Positions 33,120 to 42,177 are shown, counted from the stretch's first letter. The stretch is 43,851 nt of DNA from Thermoproteota archaeon (GCA_027078475.1 JALWYH010000103.1:1-43851); one strand, 5' to 3'. Notes: generated by a model not told the origin, from the sequence alone. Made by a program: numbers and translations.

Positions 33120-34460
33120 ATGAGTTCGAAAGCGTGGGGAGTAGTATCTATCGTCCTCTTTATCATAGGAATCCTGTTGGGCTATGCGGCAGCTCCCGGT
33201 AAGGTGAGCGTGTCCACCACCACCGTCACCGTGGGCGGTGCCGGTGCCCAGACCATCACCAAGACGGTCACCGTCACGGGCAAGGGGACCGCGGCGCCCG
33301 AGCAGAAGGAGTATGTGATTGGTCTAGCCATCGCGGTTACCGGAGGTTATGCAGTGGACGGCCCCAGGAGGAGGAATGCCGCGATCCTGGCCATAGAGGA
33401 GATAAATGAGATGTTGCAGAAGGCAGGATCTCCCGTAAGGCTCAAGTACATCCACGAGGACACCAAGACCTCGGCTGAGGGTGCCATAGCCGCATACGAG
33501 AAGTTGGCCTCCGCGGGCGTTCAGATGGTGGTGGGACCGCTCGCAACCAGTGAGTGCAAGGCCATACTGGACTATGCCAAGTCCCACCACATGACCGCCA
33601 TAAGTCCGAGCAGCACGGGAACCGCTGCTATGGTCAAGGACGACTACTGCTTCAGGGTACCGTCCCCTGATAAGTACCAGGGTCCGGCCCTAGCCAAGAT
33701 AATATGGGATCAGGGCATAAGGAAGCTCGTCATCATGGCTAGGAGCGACGATTACGGTAAGGGGCTCGCCGACCTGATAGAGGCCAACTTCAAGAAGCTG
33801 GGAGGACAGGTTGTCAAGATAATCTACGACTACACCCAGCCCGACCTCAGCGCTGATGTGGAGAGGGCCAGCTCCGCCGTGGCCAACTTCGGAGCCGATG
33901 CCCAGACCGGAGTCGTGATAATCGCCTTCGATGACGATGGAATAAAGATCTTGGAGGCCGCCAGGCTCGATCCGACCCTGCAGAAGGTCAGGTGGTTCGG
34001 GCCCGACTCCATGAAGAGGGCCACCTTCCTGCCGCCCAAGGCCAAGGAAGACATAGCCAAGTTCCTGCAGAGCGTCCACTTCATGGCCACGACCCCGGCC
34101 GTCGGATCCAAGGACAACCCGCTGGTGAAGGAGTTCATAGAGAAGTACACCAAGAAGTTCGGTGAGTCGCCAGAGGCCAGCACCTACGCCTTCTACGCCT
34201 ACGACGCGGCCTGGATAGCTGGTCTTACCGTGCTCGTGGCCCACAAGTACGATGGCAGGGTCTTCCAGAAGTTGGTGCCCTACATAGCCAAGCACTTCTA
34301 CGGAGTGACCGGATGGAAGCTCCTGGATGAATACGGAGATGCGGCGGTGCCGATCTACGATATCGTGGCCCCGAGGGTCGTGAACGGCAAGTGGACCTTC
34401 AAGACCATCGGCAAGTATGATGGTACTACCAAGGCGACCACGTTCTACGAGCAGCCCTGA
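33120..34460 (+). CDS. livK: Branched-chain-amino-acid-type ABC transporter, substrate-binding protein
   Basis: The 446-residue protein has an N-terminal hydrophobic segment (about 7-25) after MSSKAWG, a Thr/Val-rich linker (about 30-62) and a Leu/Ile/Val-binding-type periplasmic fold. The fold shows YVIGLAIAVTGGYAVDGPRRRNAAILAIEEIN, VQMVVGPLATSECKAI, AISPSSTGTAA, FRVPSPDKYQGPALAKI, VIMARSDDYGKGLADLI and YAFYAYDAAWIAG. There is no lipobox cysteine. The KA before the hydrophobic stretch would also suit a pilin-type (class III) signal. The ligand could be branched-chain amino acids or other amino acids, amides or urea. Confidence 0.9.
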   Translation: MSSKAWGVVSIVLFIIGILLGYAAAPGKVSVSTTTVTVGGAGAQTITKTVTVTGKGTAAPEQKEYVIGLAIAVTGGYAVDGPRRRNAAILAIEEINEMLQKAGSPVRLKYIHEDTKTSAEGAIAAYEKLASAGVQMVVGPLATSECKAILDYAKSHHMTAISPSSTGTAAMVKDDYCFRVPSPDKYQGPALAKIIWDQGIRKLVIMARSDDYGKGLADLIEANFKKLGGQVVKIIYDYTQPDLSADVERASSAVANFGADAQTGVVIIAFDDDGIKILEAARLDPTLQKVRWFGPDSMKRATFLPPKAKEDIAKFLQSVHFMATTPAVGSKDNPLVKEFIEKYTKKFGESPEASTYAFYAYDAAWIAGLTVLVAHKYDGRVFQKLVPYIAKHFYGVTGWKLLDEYGDAAVPIYDIVAPRVVNGKWTFKTIGKYDGTTKATTFYEQP

Positions 34461-34470
34461 ACCCTCCCCC

Positions 34471-34479
34471 TTCAATTTT
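34471..34479 (+). terminator. T-tract between the binding-protein and ATPase genes
   Basis: TTCAATTTTT lies 11-19 bases after the stop of the binding-protein gene and before the GGTGAT ribosome site of the next. Partial termination here would give more binding protein than transporter, as is usual for ABC importers. Confidence 0.3.
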
Positions 34480-34490
34480 TCGGTGATAAC

Positions 34491-35249
34491 ATGACCGCTA
34501 TCCTTCAGCTTAGAGATGTTGCTAAGTATTTTGGCGGAATAAGGGCGGTAGACGGCGTCAGTTTCGACCTGGAGGAGAGGCAGATAGTCGGGCTCATAGG
34601 GCCCAACGGCTCCGGCAAGACCACCCTGATCAACCTGATATCGGGAGTCTACAAGCCAGATAGGGGGAAGATCCTGTTCAGGGGAGAGGACATAACGGGC
34701 CTAGATCCATGGGAGATCTACCACAAGGGCATAGTCAGGAGCTTCCAAGTCCCCAGGCTCTTCGAGAAGATGCTCGTGGTGGAGAACGTGATGGTGGCCC
34801 ATAGGAATCAAAAGGGAGAGAACCCACTGATAGCCCCAATCCACAGTAAGTGGAGAGATCAGGAGGTGGAGTACGCCAGGAGATCCCTCCAGACCATTAG
34901 AGAATTCGGACTGTCGAGGGTGAGGAACAACTGGGCCACTGAGCTGAGCGGGGGCCAGATGAAGCTTGTAGAGATAACTAGGTCCATGATGTCCGAACCG
35001 AGGGTTCTCCTGCTGGATGAGCCCGCCGCGGGAGTGGCGCCTAAGCTGGCGAGGGAGATATTCGGCCACATAGTGAGGATCAGGGACGAGTACGGCCTCA
35101 CCTTCCTGATCATAGAGCACAGGCTCGACATACTCTTCGATTACGTGGAGAGGGTGCTGGTGATGAACTACGGTGAGCTGATATATGATGGGGATCCCGA
35201 GGGCGTGTACAAGGATCCGAGGGTCATAGACGCTTATCTGGGTGAGTGA
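34491..35249 (+). CDS. livG: Liv-type ABC transporter ATPase 1
   Basis: The 252-residue ATPase shows Walker A GPNGSGKTTLIN, signature ELSGGQMKLVE, Walker B VLLLDEPAAGV and the switch histidine in IIEHRLD. The insertion between Walker A and signature (EKMLVVENVMVAHRN onward) and the C-terminal VYKDPRVIDAYLGE are typical of LivG. It powers uptake with LivF. The ATG follows GGTGATAAC. Its TGA ends one base before the livF ATG. Confidence 0.93.
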   Translation: MTAILQLRDVAKYFGGIRAVDGVSFDLEERQIVGLIGPNGSGKTTLINLISGVYKPDRGKILFRGEDITGLDPWEIYHKGIVRSFQVPRLFEKMLVVENVMVAHRNQKGENPLIAPIHSKWRDQEVEYARRSLQTIREFGLSRVRNNWATELSGGQMKLVEITRSMMSEPRVLLLDEPAAGVAPKLAREIFGHIVRIRDEYGLTFLIIEHRLDILFDYVERVLVMNYGELIYDGDPEGVYKDPRVIDAYLGE

Positions 35250-35250
35250 T

Positions 35251-35970
35251 ATGGCTGACTACATTATGGAGACCAAGAACCTGACGGCCGGCTACGGCAA
35301 GGCCGTCATCATCCAGGATGTTAATTTTCAGGCCGAGAGAGAGAAAGTCACGGCCATAGTAGGACCCAACGGATCCGGCAAGTCGACCTTCCTCAAGACG
35401 CTCTTCGGGCTGACCAGGGTGTTCAATGGCAGTGTGGTCTTCGACGGAGAGGACATCACCAAGCTGGCACCTGAGGCCAGGGCTAGGAAGGGACTAGGAT
35501 TCGTCTTCCAAGTCAACAACGTCTTTCCAAACCTCACGGTTAGGGAGAACCTAGAGATGGGAGCCTATGCCAGGAATGACAAGGAGGAGATAAAGAAGGA
35601 TATGGAGGAGATACTTGACATATTCCCCATACTCAGGGAGAGGCAGAAGCAGAAGGCTGGCTCCCTGAGCGGTGGGGAGAGACAGATGCTCGCCATGGCT
35701 ATGGCCCTCATGGGCAGGCCCAAGCTCCTCCTGCTGGACGAGCCAGCCGCTGCCCTCGCGCCGAAGGTGGTGACCCAGATATTCATGAAGATCAGGGACA
35801 TAGTCAACTCGGGCGTCACGGTAATCTTGGTCGAGCAGCATGCCAAGAGAGCCCTGAGTTTCTGTGACATGGGTTACGTGTTCTCCAGTGGCAGGATCGT
35901 CATGAAGGGTCCTGGGAAGGACCTGCTAGCCGACGAGAAGTTTGTGGAGGCCTTCCTTGGGAAGAGGTGA
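35251..35970 (+). CDS. livF: Liv-type ABC transporter ATPase 2
   Basis: The 239-residue ATPase shows Walker A GPNGSGKSTFLK, signature SLSGGERQMLA, Walker B LLLLDEPAAAL, switch VEQHAKRALSF and the terminal LLADEKFVEAFLGKR typical of LivF. ATG 35251 is chosen because GGTGA, at the end of livG, sits five bases before it. An upstream GTG at 35242 is possible. Its stop codon lies within the livH ribosome site. Confidence 0.93.
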   Translation: MADYIMETKNLTAGYGKAVIIQDVNFQAEREKVTAIVGPNGSGKSTFLKTLFGLTRVFNGSVVFDGEDITKLAPEARARKGLGFVFQVNNVFPNLTVRENLEMGAYARNDKEEIKKDMEEILDIFPILRERQKQKAGSLSGGERQMLAMAMALMGRPKLLLLDEPAAALAPKVVTQIFMKIRDIVNSGVTVILVEQHAKRALSFCDMGYVFSSGRIVMKGPGKDLLADEKFVEAFLGKR

Positions 35971-35975
35971 TGTTT

Positions 35976-36905
35976 ATGGATCTGTCGATACCCCTCATGA
36001 ATTCCCTCACCTTGGGAAGCCTGTACACCCTCATGGCCCTAGGCCTCACCATGTCCTTTTCGGTGACCAAAATAGCCAACTTCGCCCACGCCGAGCTCGT
36101 GACCGTGGGAGGCTACGTCACAGCCCTCTTGGTCAACTGGATGGGATTCGGGCTGGGTGAGTCCCTCATCGCCGCCTTCATCGCGTCGGCCCTTCTCGCC
36201 GTTGCCATGGATGAGGGTGTCTTCAAACCGATGATAAAGAGGGGCTCGAAGCCGCTCTTCCTGCTGGTAGCCAGCATAGGTATAGGTCTGGTGGTCAGAT
36301 ACATCCTCTTTATATACGCCGATCTCAACGCCGTCATAACCCTGCAGGCCCAGACCAACGTCCAGATCATAGGCAGGTTCGGAAGAGCGGGGATAACCAC
36401 GATGCATCTGTGGATTTTCCCCATCACCATAGCCAGCGTTGTCCTACTGCACCTGATGTTCCACTACACAAAGCCCGGGAAGGCCCTCAGGGCCATGGCC
36501 GACAACGAGGATCTGGCCAGGGTTTCCGGTGTCAAGATATACACCCTGAGAAGGCTCATGTGGTTCATAGCAGGCGGCATAACCGGGGTCGCCGGTGGCC
36601 TGTGGGCCGCCTACTCAGTGATAACTCCAGAAATAGGATGGTACGCCCTGCTCAGGATATTCGCTGCTTCAATACTGGGTGGCCTGGTGAGCTTCTGGGG
36701 CACTATAGCTGGTGGCCTGATAGTGGGCTTCGCCGAGAACTTCGGGATAACGTTCATGAACACGTACTTCAATGTGAACACGGCCTACAGACCTCTGATC
36801 TCCTTCGTTATAATAGTGATTGTGCTCCTGATAAAGCCCACCGGATTCGCTGGCTTCGATCTCATGGAGTGGATAAAGGAGAGGAGGAAGAAGGGAGGTG
36901 AATGA
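35976..36905 (+). CDS. livH: Liv-type ABC transporter permease 1
   Basis: The 309-residue permease has about eight hydrophobic segments. The N-terminal LGSLYTLMALGLTMSFSVTKIANFAHAELVTVGGY is the hallmark LivH opening. The coupling (EAA) loop is GKALRAMADNEDLARVSGV, followed by a Gly-rich helix (ITGVAGGLWAAYSVITPEIG). It ends in a basic tail (KERRKKGGE). ATG 35976 lies six bases after GAGGTG (35964-35969); GTG 35967 and ATG 35970 are alternative starts. Confidence 0.92.
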   Translation: MDLSIPLMNSLTLGSLYTLMALGLTMSFSVTKIANFAHAELVTVGGYVTALLVNWMGFGLGESLIAAFIASALLAVAMDEGVFKPMIKRGSKPLFLLVASIGIGLVVRYILFIYADLNAVITLQAQTNVQIIGRFGRAGITTMHLWIFPITIASVVLLHLMFHYTKPGKALRAMADNEDLARVSGVKIYTLRRLMWFIAGGITGVAGGLWAAYSVITPEIGWYALLRIFAASILGGLVSFWGTIAGGLIVGFAENFGITFMNTYFNVNTAYRPLISFVIIVIVLLIKPTGFAGFDLMEWIKERRKKGGE

Positions 36906-36906
36906 A

Positions 36907-38040
36907 TTGCAGCTGGAATTTCTGGCCTCTTACATGCCCATCTTCACTTCCTTTGTGGTGCTCTTCGCCATTTACCTCATAGCGGCCCTCAGTCTCAACA
37001 TGGAATACGGCTACGGTGGCATACCTAACTTTGGGCATGTCTTCTTCATCTCCGTGGGCGCCTACACCGCGGGAGTACTGACAGCTAGGACGGTGGATTA
37101 CCTGGCGAGCATTAAAGCAGGATACTGCTCGGGACAGGCGTCTGTCATGAGGACCGCCTACCTCGCATCTCACCCGATCGAGGCCGTGGGACTGTTCGTT
37201 GCATCTCTCATTCTGGGAGCGATTCTAGGAGGGCTGTTTGGATATCTTGGCTCTTACCCAGCCCTGCGTCTCAAGGAGGACTTCCTGGCCATAACTCTAA
37301 TATTCATCGGCGACATGGGTAGGATAATCGCGAGGAATGAGGAGGGCATAGTTTGCGCACTCACCGGTCTGACGGGAATAGCTAATCCCCTGTCCTTCAT
37401 CAAGGACGTGAACACGAGGAGCATAGCATATGCCCTCATCGTGGTCGCCTTCGCCGTGCTCGCCTATGTCTATGTTCAGAAACTTGCCCAGTCACCCTTT
37501 GGCAGGCTCCTCAAGGCAGTAAGGGATGATGACCTGGCTGCCATGGCCCTAGGCAAGGTGGTGCCCAAGGTGAGAGGGGAGATAATGATCATAGGTAGCG
37601 CCCTGGCCGCCATAGCTGGGGTTCTCAGGACGTTCTACATCCAGGGAGTCGTTGCCGACGACTTCCAGCCCCTGATAACCTTCCTCATACTCACCATGGT
37701 GATCCTCGGCGGGATGGCTAACAATAAGGGTGTCATCCTCGGCACGCTGATAATGACTGCCCTCGATCAGTTCATATCCCCCTCATTCATGAGCATGCTC
37801 GGTATAACCGTGGAGTTCGACGTGACCTACATGAAGTACATCATAATAGGGTTGATCATAATACTGGTGCTCATGTTCAGGCCTCAGGGAGCGATACCCG
37901 AGGGTCCGGTGGAGACCCCGGCGCTTGAGCTATCTAGGTCTAGCGAGTGGGACGTGGAGGAGAAGCTGGAGATAGGTGTTGAGACCGGCTCTGGCGGGAG
38001 TGAGAAAAGAGAACAGGGAGACAATCAGCCAGCCGGGTAG
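36907..38040 (+). CDS. livM: Liv-type ABC transporter permease 2
   Basis: The 377-residue permease has nine or so hydrophobic segments. LSLNMEYGYGGIPNFGHVFFISVGAYTAG and YPALRLKEDFLAITLIFIGD are LivM features, and the EAA loop is GRLLKAVRDDDLAAMALGK. The hydrophilic C-terminal tail (about residues 333-377) is longer than usual. The TTG at 36907 is six bases after GGAGGTG; GTG 36898 is an alternative start. It is the last gene of the five-gene importer operon, and it meets a convergent gene at 38042. Confidence 0.9.
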   Translation: MQLEFLASYMPIFTSFVVLFAIYLIAALSLNMEYGYGGIPNFGHVFFISVGAYTAGVLTARTVDYLASIKAGYCSGQASVMRTAYLASHPIEAVGLFVASLILGAILGGLFGYLGSYPALRLKEDFLAITLIFIGDMGRIIARNEEGIVCALTGLTGIANPLSFIKDVNTRSIAYALIVVAFAVLAYVYVQKLAQSPFGRLLKAVRDDDLAAMALGKVVPKVRGEIMIIGSALAAIAGVLRTFYIQGVVADDFQPLITFLILTMVILGGMANNKGVILGTLIMTALDQFISPSFMSMLGITVEFDVTYMKYIIIGLIIILVLMFRPQGAIPEGPVETPALELSRSSEWDVEEKLEIGVETGSGGSEKREQGDNQPAG

Positions 38041-38041
38041 A

Positions 38042-38986
38042 TCACTCCCCTTTCCTTTTTCTAGCCGCCGTCCTCTTGATCAGAAAAAAAGCTAGGACCG
38101 CGACGGCAACACCCGCCAGTAGGGGCAGCTGGATGGTTCGCCAATTGGCAGACACACTGGGGATGGTCACCTCGGTGACGTAACCCACCTGCTCTATCCC
38201 TATTATGTCGGTCACGTAGTACACCGTGAACCTCGGCTCTCTCACGGTCACGTACACGGTGGAGTTCATGGGAAGATCATCCTCGGTCCTGCCAGAGATG
38301 ATCACCTTATAGCACGGGAAGAGACCGGCTGGCGTCCGCACGTTCTCTAAGGATATCACCCTCACCCTTGTGGAACCGAAGCTCTTCTCGTAGCCCTCCT
38401 TCAGCCTAAGGGAGGAGAGATCTATGTAGGGTTCCGACAGCCTCTCGGGAACGAATGGAAGTGCTCTAGAGAGGTTATCCCCTGTGAACCTGATTCTCTC
38501 CTTCCTCCCCCCGCTCTCCTTGACAACGATCCCCTGCTTCAGCAGGATCTCGTAGCTCTCATTCTTGCCATCCTCCAGTCTCATGACCGTCCGGTAGGGG
38601 AAGACCTCATTGTCCTCCCACCAGTAGGTTATGAGGACTCTCCTCACACTCAGGTTGAACTCTGGAGGTACCAATAGCATCTCGGAGAGCGGTCTACCCC
38701 TGTCATCGTAGCAGAACTCGGACGTGGAGTTGATCCCCCTGTAGAAGAGGCTGCCAGAGGCGTTGACCTCCAGGTGGACCCTGACCAGCTTGCATCTCCT
38801 CCCCTCAGAGGAAGACCAGCCCGTGACCTCGTAGGTCTTGTTCCCTATGTAGACACCGCTGAGCCTGTAGACCAGCTTGGATCCGATGGGAAGCTGTGAT
38901 ATAGCAACGGGTTGTGCCGTAGAGGAGAGCACGGGCAGGAGTAGAAGGGATAGAAGAGCCGCTGCGGCGACGATCCCCTTTTCCAT
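38042..38986 (-). CDS. Exported, C-terminally anchored protein of unknown function
   Basis: The 314-residue product has a signal peptide (about 1-24, ending STAQ). A beta-rich extracytoplasmic domain follows, with three cysteines (near 64, 92 and 224) and several NxS/T sites. One membrane helix (about 286-303) comes next, then a basic tail (KRTAARKRKGE). No family is recognised. It converges with livM, one base between the stops. A minus-strand TATA box near 39008-39017 predicts a leaderless start. Confidence 0.75.
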   Translation of the reverse strand: MEKGIVAAAALLSLLLLPVLSSTAQPVAISQLPIGSKLVYRLSGVYIGNKTYEVTGWSSSEGRRCKLVRVHLEVNASGSLFYRGINSTSEFCYDDRGRPLSEMLLVPPEFNLSVRRVLITYWWEDNEVFPYRTVMRLEDGKNESYEILLKQGIVVKESGGRKERIRFTGDNLSRALPFVPERLSEPYIDLSSLRLKEGYEKSFGSTRVRVISLENVRTPAGLFPCYKVIISGRTEDDLPMNSTVYVTVREPRFTVYYVTDIIGIEQVGYVTEVTIPSVSANWRTIQLPLLAGVAVAVLAFFLIKRTAARKRKGE

Positions 38987-39007
38987 AGGATTGGATCTCG
39001 ATCGATC

Positions 39008-39017
39008 AACAAAAACG
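39008..39017 (-). promoter_or_regulatory. TATA box of the anchored protein gene
   Basis: The minus-strand CGTTTTTGTT is centred 26 bases before the ATG at 38986. Confidence 0.5.
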
Positions 39018-39050
39018 TTTGGGAAAAATGGAGAGGGGGGGAGGCTCGGT

Positions 39051-40964
39051 TCAGTAGTAATACCAGATGCTCTCGTACTCCCCTATGTCCTCCCCCATCT
39101 CCTTGAGCCTCATGAGATAGTCGTAGATGGGCACATCGACGTAGGGCCAGGGATCAACAGGGGCTATTCCCTTCTCCCAAGGATGCCACACGTATATCCT
39201 GCTACCGCTCTCGGGCATTATAGCTATGAGCTCGCGGTCCTGCCAGGCCCTTATATGGTTCTTACCCAGCGCCGGGACGTTGAACACAGGCTCATCGGTC
39301 CTGTACTGTCCCGGGAGCAGTCTGGCCTCTTCCTTCCTTTCCTGGGCCAGCCTGGCCACGGGGACGAGATAATCCCTCTGCTCGAACTTGCCCTTTGGAT
39401 AGAAGTTGTAGTACGGATCTATCCCTATTATCTTGAGGGCTATTCTAGTGAGTACGTACTGGAACCTCCTGGATGTGAAGAAGTGGTAAACCTGCTGGTT
39501 GTACACGTAGATATCGTGGTCCCTCAGGGTCTTAACGGCCTGGGCCATGTACGGAGTGACCTCCTCGGCGCTCTCGACGTGGGTCACGAACATTATGTTC
39601 CTCTTGTTGGGCTCGATGAAGCTGCTCAGCATCTCAGCGTACTCATTGGTGATCCTCATAGGTACGGTGACCACTATCCTGCTGCCTATCCTTATGCTCT
39701 TGATGTGGTCTATCTCCGCCAGGCGGCTCAGTATGTACTCCATGTACTTATCGTTCAGGATAGCAGGATCGCCGCCGGTGAGGAGAACATCCATCATGGA
39801 CTCGTGGTTGGCGAACCACTCGATGGCCTTGTCTATGAGTGCCTTCGGCGGTATGCCTACGGGGCTGAAGGCCTCCTCTATCTCCCAGTTCCTCTGGCAG
39901 TAGACGCAGATCTGCGGACACGTGTCGGCCACCTTGAGTATGGCGATCATCGGGTATCTCCTGGTTACCAGCTCGAGCGGGGAGGTGTCGTGCTCCTTCA
40001 TGAAGTCGAATATATAGTTCCTGTCCTGCCTGTGCTTGATCATCTCCTCTAGATACCACCTGGGCGGGATGACCTGGGCCCTGACCTGAGGATCCCACTT
40101 CCTGTCGGCCCTCTCGAAGTCGAACAGGTGCAGGTAATATGGGGTTATGCCGAAGGGTATCCTGTTCTCTATGGCCATCCTCATGTTCTCCACGTCCTCC
40201 TCCGTCAGGGGCACCAGCTCCTTCAGCATGTCCACGTGCTCCAGCTTCTTGAACACGTGCTTGAAGTGCCATTTGTAGTCCATCCAGTCGTCCCTGGTTG
40301 CCCCGAAGTAGTCGAGGATCTTCTGGATGTTCTGCTCCCTCTTCTCTATCACCTTCGGATCGAGGCCGAAGGTGTACCTGCCGAAGTACTGCTTCACCAG
40401 CCTGGCCACCTCGTCTAGGTACTCGGACCTGAGTATGGCCCCCTCCCTTCCTCCTATCCTGAGGAACTCGTGGACTATCTTGGCCTTCTCCTCACCAAGA
40501 AGATCGTGAATCCAGCCCCTGGCGTAGTTGGAGTTGCCGTGTATCGCCTTGAACAGGTACTTGAACTCCATTATGAAGCCCATGCTCACCCTGTCTAGGA
40601 GCCGCTCACCCTCCTTTGCGAGCCTCCAGAGGTACTCGAGAGTGCTGAAAGTGGCTATCTTCTCATTCTCTGGGGAGATTATATTCCTGAAGTTCTTTAT
40701 GGCTTCCAAGGCGAGCCAGTAGTCTATCCTGTGCAGCTTTATCCGCCCGACCCTTAGCTCCCACTCTAGGGAAGCCAAGTAATCGTATAGCTTTTTCCTA
40801 GCCTCCTCGACGTCTCTGCTCTCCTCAAGCATCTTCCTGATCTGCTCTCCTTCCCTCCACATTTCATCAAGGGCCTTGGCTTTCTCCTCAAAAGATGCGT
40901 CCTTCCAGGGGATCTTCCCCAGTATATCAACGCCGGCCTCAACGATCGTCTCCAAGGATCTCAC
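39051..40964 (-). CDS. KamA-family radical SAM aminomutase, long form; possibly glutamate 2,3-aminomutase
   Basis: The 637-residue protein has a helical N-terminal region of about 260 residues and then a KamA-type radical SAM/PLP core. The 4Fe-4S cluster site is Cys349, Cys353 and Cys356 (CPQICVYC). VLLTGGDPAIL and SIRIGSRIVVTVPMRIT are family motifs, and Lys568 (NVPALGKN) matches the PLP lysine. Aligning by eye with lysine 2,3-aminomutase, the two aspartates that hold the lysine side chain correspond to Lys524 (FYPKGKF) and Asn562 (VFNVPALGK), the pair described for glutamate 2,3-aminomutase. A GTG start at 40964 or TTG at 40955 fits the TATA box at 40991-41000. Confidence 0.85.
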   Translation of the reverse strand: MRSLETIVEAGVDILGKIPWKDASFEEKAKALDEMWREGEQIRKMLEESRDVEEARKKLYDYLASLEWELRVGRIKLHRIDYWLALEAIKNFRNIISPENEKIATFSTLEYLWRLAKEGERLLDRVSMGFIMEFKYLFKAIHGNSNYARGWIHDLLGEEKAKIVHEFLRIGGREGAILRSEYLDEVARLVKQYFGRYTFGLDPKVIEKREQNIQKILDYFGATRDDWMDYKWHFKHVFKKLEHVDMLKELVPLTEEDVENMRMAIENRIPFGITPYYLHLFDFERADRKWDPQVRAQVIPPRWYLEEMIKHRQDRNYIFDFMKEHDTSPLELVTRRYPMIAILKVADTCPQICVYCQRNWEIEEAFSPVGIPPKALIDKAIEWFANHESMMDVLLTGGDPAILNDKYMEYILSRLAEIDHIKSIRIGSRIVVTVPMRITNEYAEMLSSFIEPNKRNIMFVTHVESAEEVTPYMAQAVKTLRDHDIYVYNQQVYHFFTSRRFQYVLTRIALKIIGIDPYYNFYPKGKFEQRDYLVPVARLAQERKEEARLLPGQYRTDEPVFNVPALGKNHIRAWQDRELIAIMPESGSRIYVWHPWEKGIAPVDPWPYVDVPIYDYLMRLKEMGEDIGEYESIWYYY

Positions 40965-40990
40965 CGGCCGCCGGACATTAAGCGTGTTGC

Positions 40991-41000
40991 TTAAAAGTAT
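40991..41000 (-). promoter_or_regulatory. TATA box of the KamA-family gene
   Basis: The minus-strand ATACTTTTAA is centred about 31 bases before the GTG at 40964. Confidence 0.5.
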
Positions 41001-41040
41001 TTCGTTGAAACGCTACTCAATTAGTAAAATGCTCAACTGA

Positions 41041-42126
41041 TCATAAGTAGCCCAGCCATCCGCCCGATTCCACGCAGGGACCGACTATTGGTATGGGCTC
41101 GCCGCATTGAGGACATCTTCCATCCTCAGAAAGATTGCACTTTTCTATGGTAAAGCCATATCTCCTTATTAGGAGTGTCCCGCACTTGGGACAATAGGTG
41201 TTCTCGTCCGGATCGCCAGGGACATTACCTGAATAGACGTACTTTACCCCCTCCTCCCTCGCTATCCTTATGGCCCTCTTTATGGTCTCCACGGGAGTTG
41301 GAGGAAGGTTCTTCATCCTGAAATGAGGGTAGAACCGCGAGAAGTGAACCGGCGTGTCATCCCCGACCTCCTCGACGACCCATCTGGCGAATGACCTTAT
41401 CTCCTCCTCCCGATCATTGAGGGTGGGTATTATGAGGTAGGTTATCTCCACGTGCCTCCCTGCCCGCTTCAGGGCCAGGACCGTGTCCAGCACCGGCTTT
41501 AAGAAGGGGGCCTTGGTCACCTTCCTGTAGAACTCGTCGGTGAAGGCCTTGACGTCCACATTGGCGGCGTCTATCAGGGGTATGAGTCTCTTTCTGGCCT
41601 CTTCGCTCCAGTAACCGTTTGTGACGCTCAGAGTGGCTAGTCCACGTTCCCTGGCCAGCCTGGCCGTATCCACTACCCACTCCATGCTAACTATGGTCGG
41701 CTCGTTGTACGTGAAGGCTATGCTCGAAGCTCCCAGCTCGAGGGCCTCCCTGACAGCCTCCTCCGGTGTCAGATTTCTCAGGTAGCTGAAGCTCTCCGGA
41801 TCAGACTGGCTTATCACCCAGTTCTGGCAGTGCTCGCAGAACAGGTTGCAGCCCACCGTCCCTATACTGTAGGCGTAGCTCCCCGGCATGAAGTGGAAGA
41901 ACGGCTTCTTCTCTATGGGATCCATGGCGACGCTACTCACCCTGGAGTAGTTCACCTCGCAGAGGGTACCGTCCACATTTAGCTTGGTCCTGCAGAGGCC
42001 GTACATCCCGGGGGGTATGATGCACTTCCTGGGGCAAGCCAGGCACCTGACTCTGCCGTCCCCCAGTGGCTGCTGCAGCTCGGCCACCGCGCGATGCGGG
42101 TTACCATCAGGACATGCCCTAGCCAT
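41041..42126 (-). CDS. amrS: AmmeMemoRadiSam system radical SAM enzyme
   Basis: The 361-residue enzyme has an N-terminal cysteine set (Cys28, Cys31, Cys35 and Cys45; CLACPRKCIIPPGMYGLCRTK). A conserved VDPIEKKPFFHFMPGSYAYSIG-like stretch follows, with SAM cluster cysteines 93, 97 and 100 (GCNLFCEHCQNW). A C-terminal zinc-ribbon-like part (YCPKCGTLL and RCPQCGEP) ends the protein. This is the family found with AMMECR1 and MEMO1 domains across archaea and bacteria, whose reaction is still poorly defined. Neither partner gene is in this window. The ATG at 42126 is predicted leaderless. Confidence 0.92.
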   Translation of the reverse strand: MARACPDGNPHRAVAELQQPLGDGRVRCLACPRKCIIPPGMYGLCRTKLNVDGTLCEVNYSRVSSVAMDPIEKKPFFHFMPGSYAYSIGTVGCNLFCEHCQNWVISQSDPESFSYLRNLTPEEAVREALELGASSIAFTYNEPTIVSMEWVVDTARLARERGLATLSVTNGYWSEEARKRLIPLIDAANVDVKAFTDEFYRKVTKAPFLKPVLDTVLALKRAGRHVEITYLIIPTLNDREEEIRSFARWVVEEVGDDTPVHFSRFYPHFRMKNLPPTPVETIKRAIRIAREEGVKYVYSGNVPGDPDENTYCPKCGTLLIRRYGFTIEKCNLSEDGRCPQCGEPIPIVGPCVESGGWLGYL

Positions 42127-42150
42127 CGATGTTAAGCATCACGGCCGAGG

Positions 42151-42160
42151 GATAAATGTT
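42151..42160 (-). promoter_or_regulatory. TATA box of the AmmeMemoRadiSam gene
   Basis: The minus-strand AACATTTATC is centred about 29 bases before the ATG at 42126. Confidence 0.5.
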
Positions 42161-42177
42161 CGCCCCGCCCGGCTCGG

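Noticed and set aside
33690-34475. Minus-strand open frame opposite the binding-protein gene
   Set aside because: Gly/Val/His-rich antisense translation with no motif; the plus strand is a clear Liv-type binding protein.
38877-40052. Long open frame on the plus strand opposite the KamA-family and anchored-protein genes
   Set aside because: It is antisense to two well-supported genes, spans their gap and promoter, and its translation has low-complexity, leucine/valine/glycine-rich composition typical of antisense frames in this GC-rich genome.
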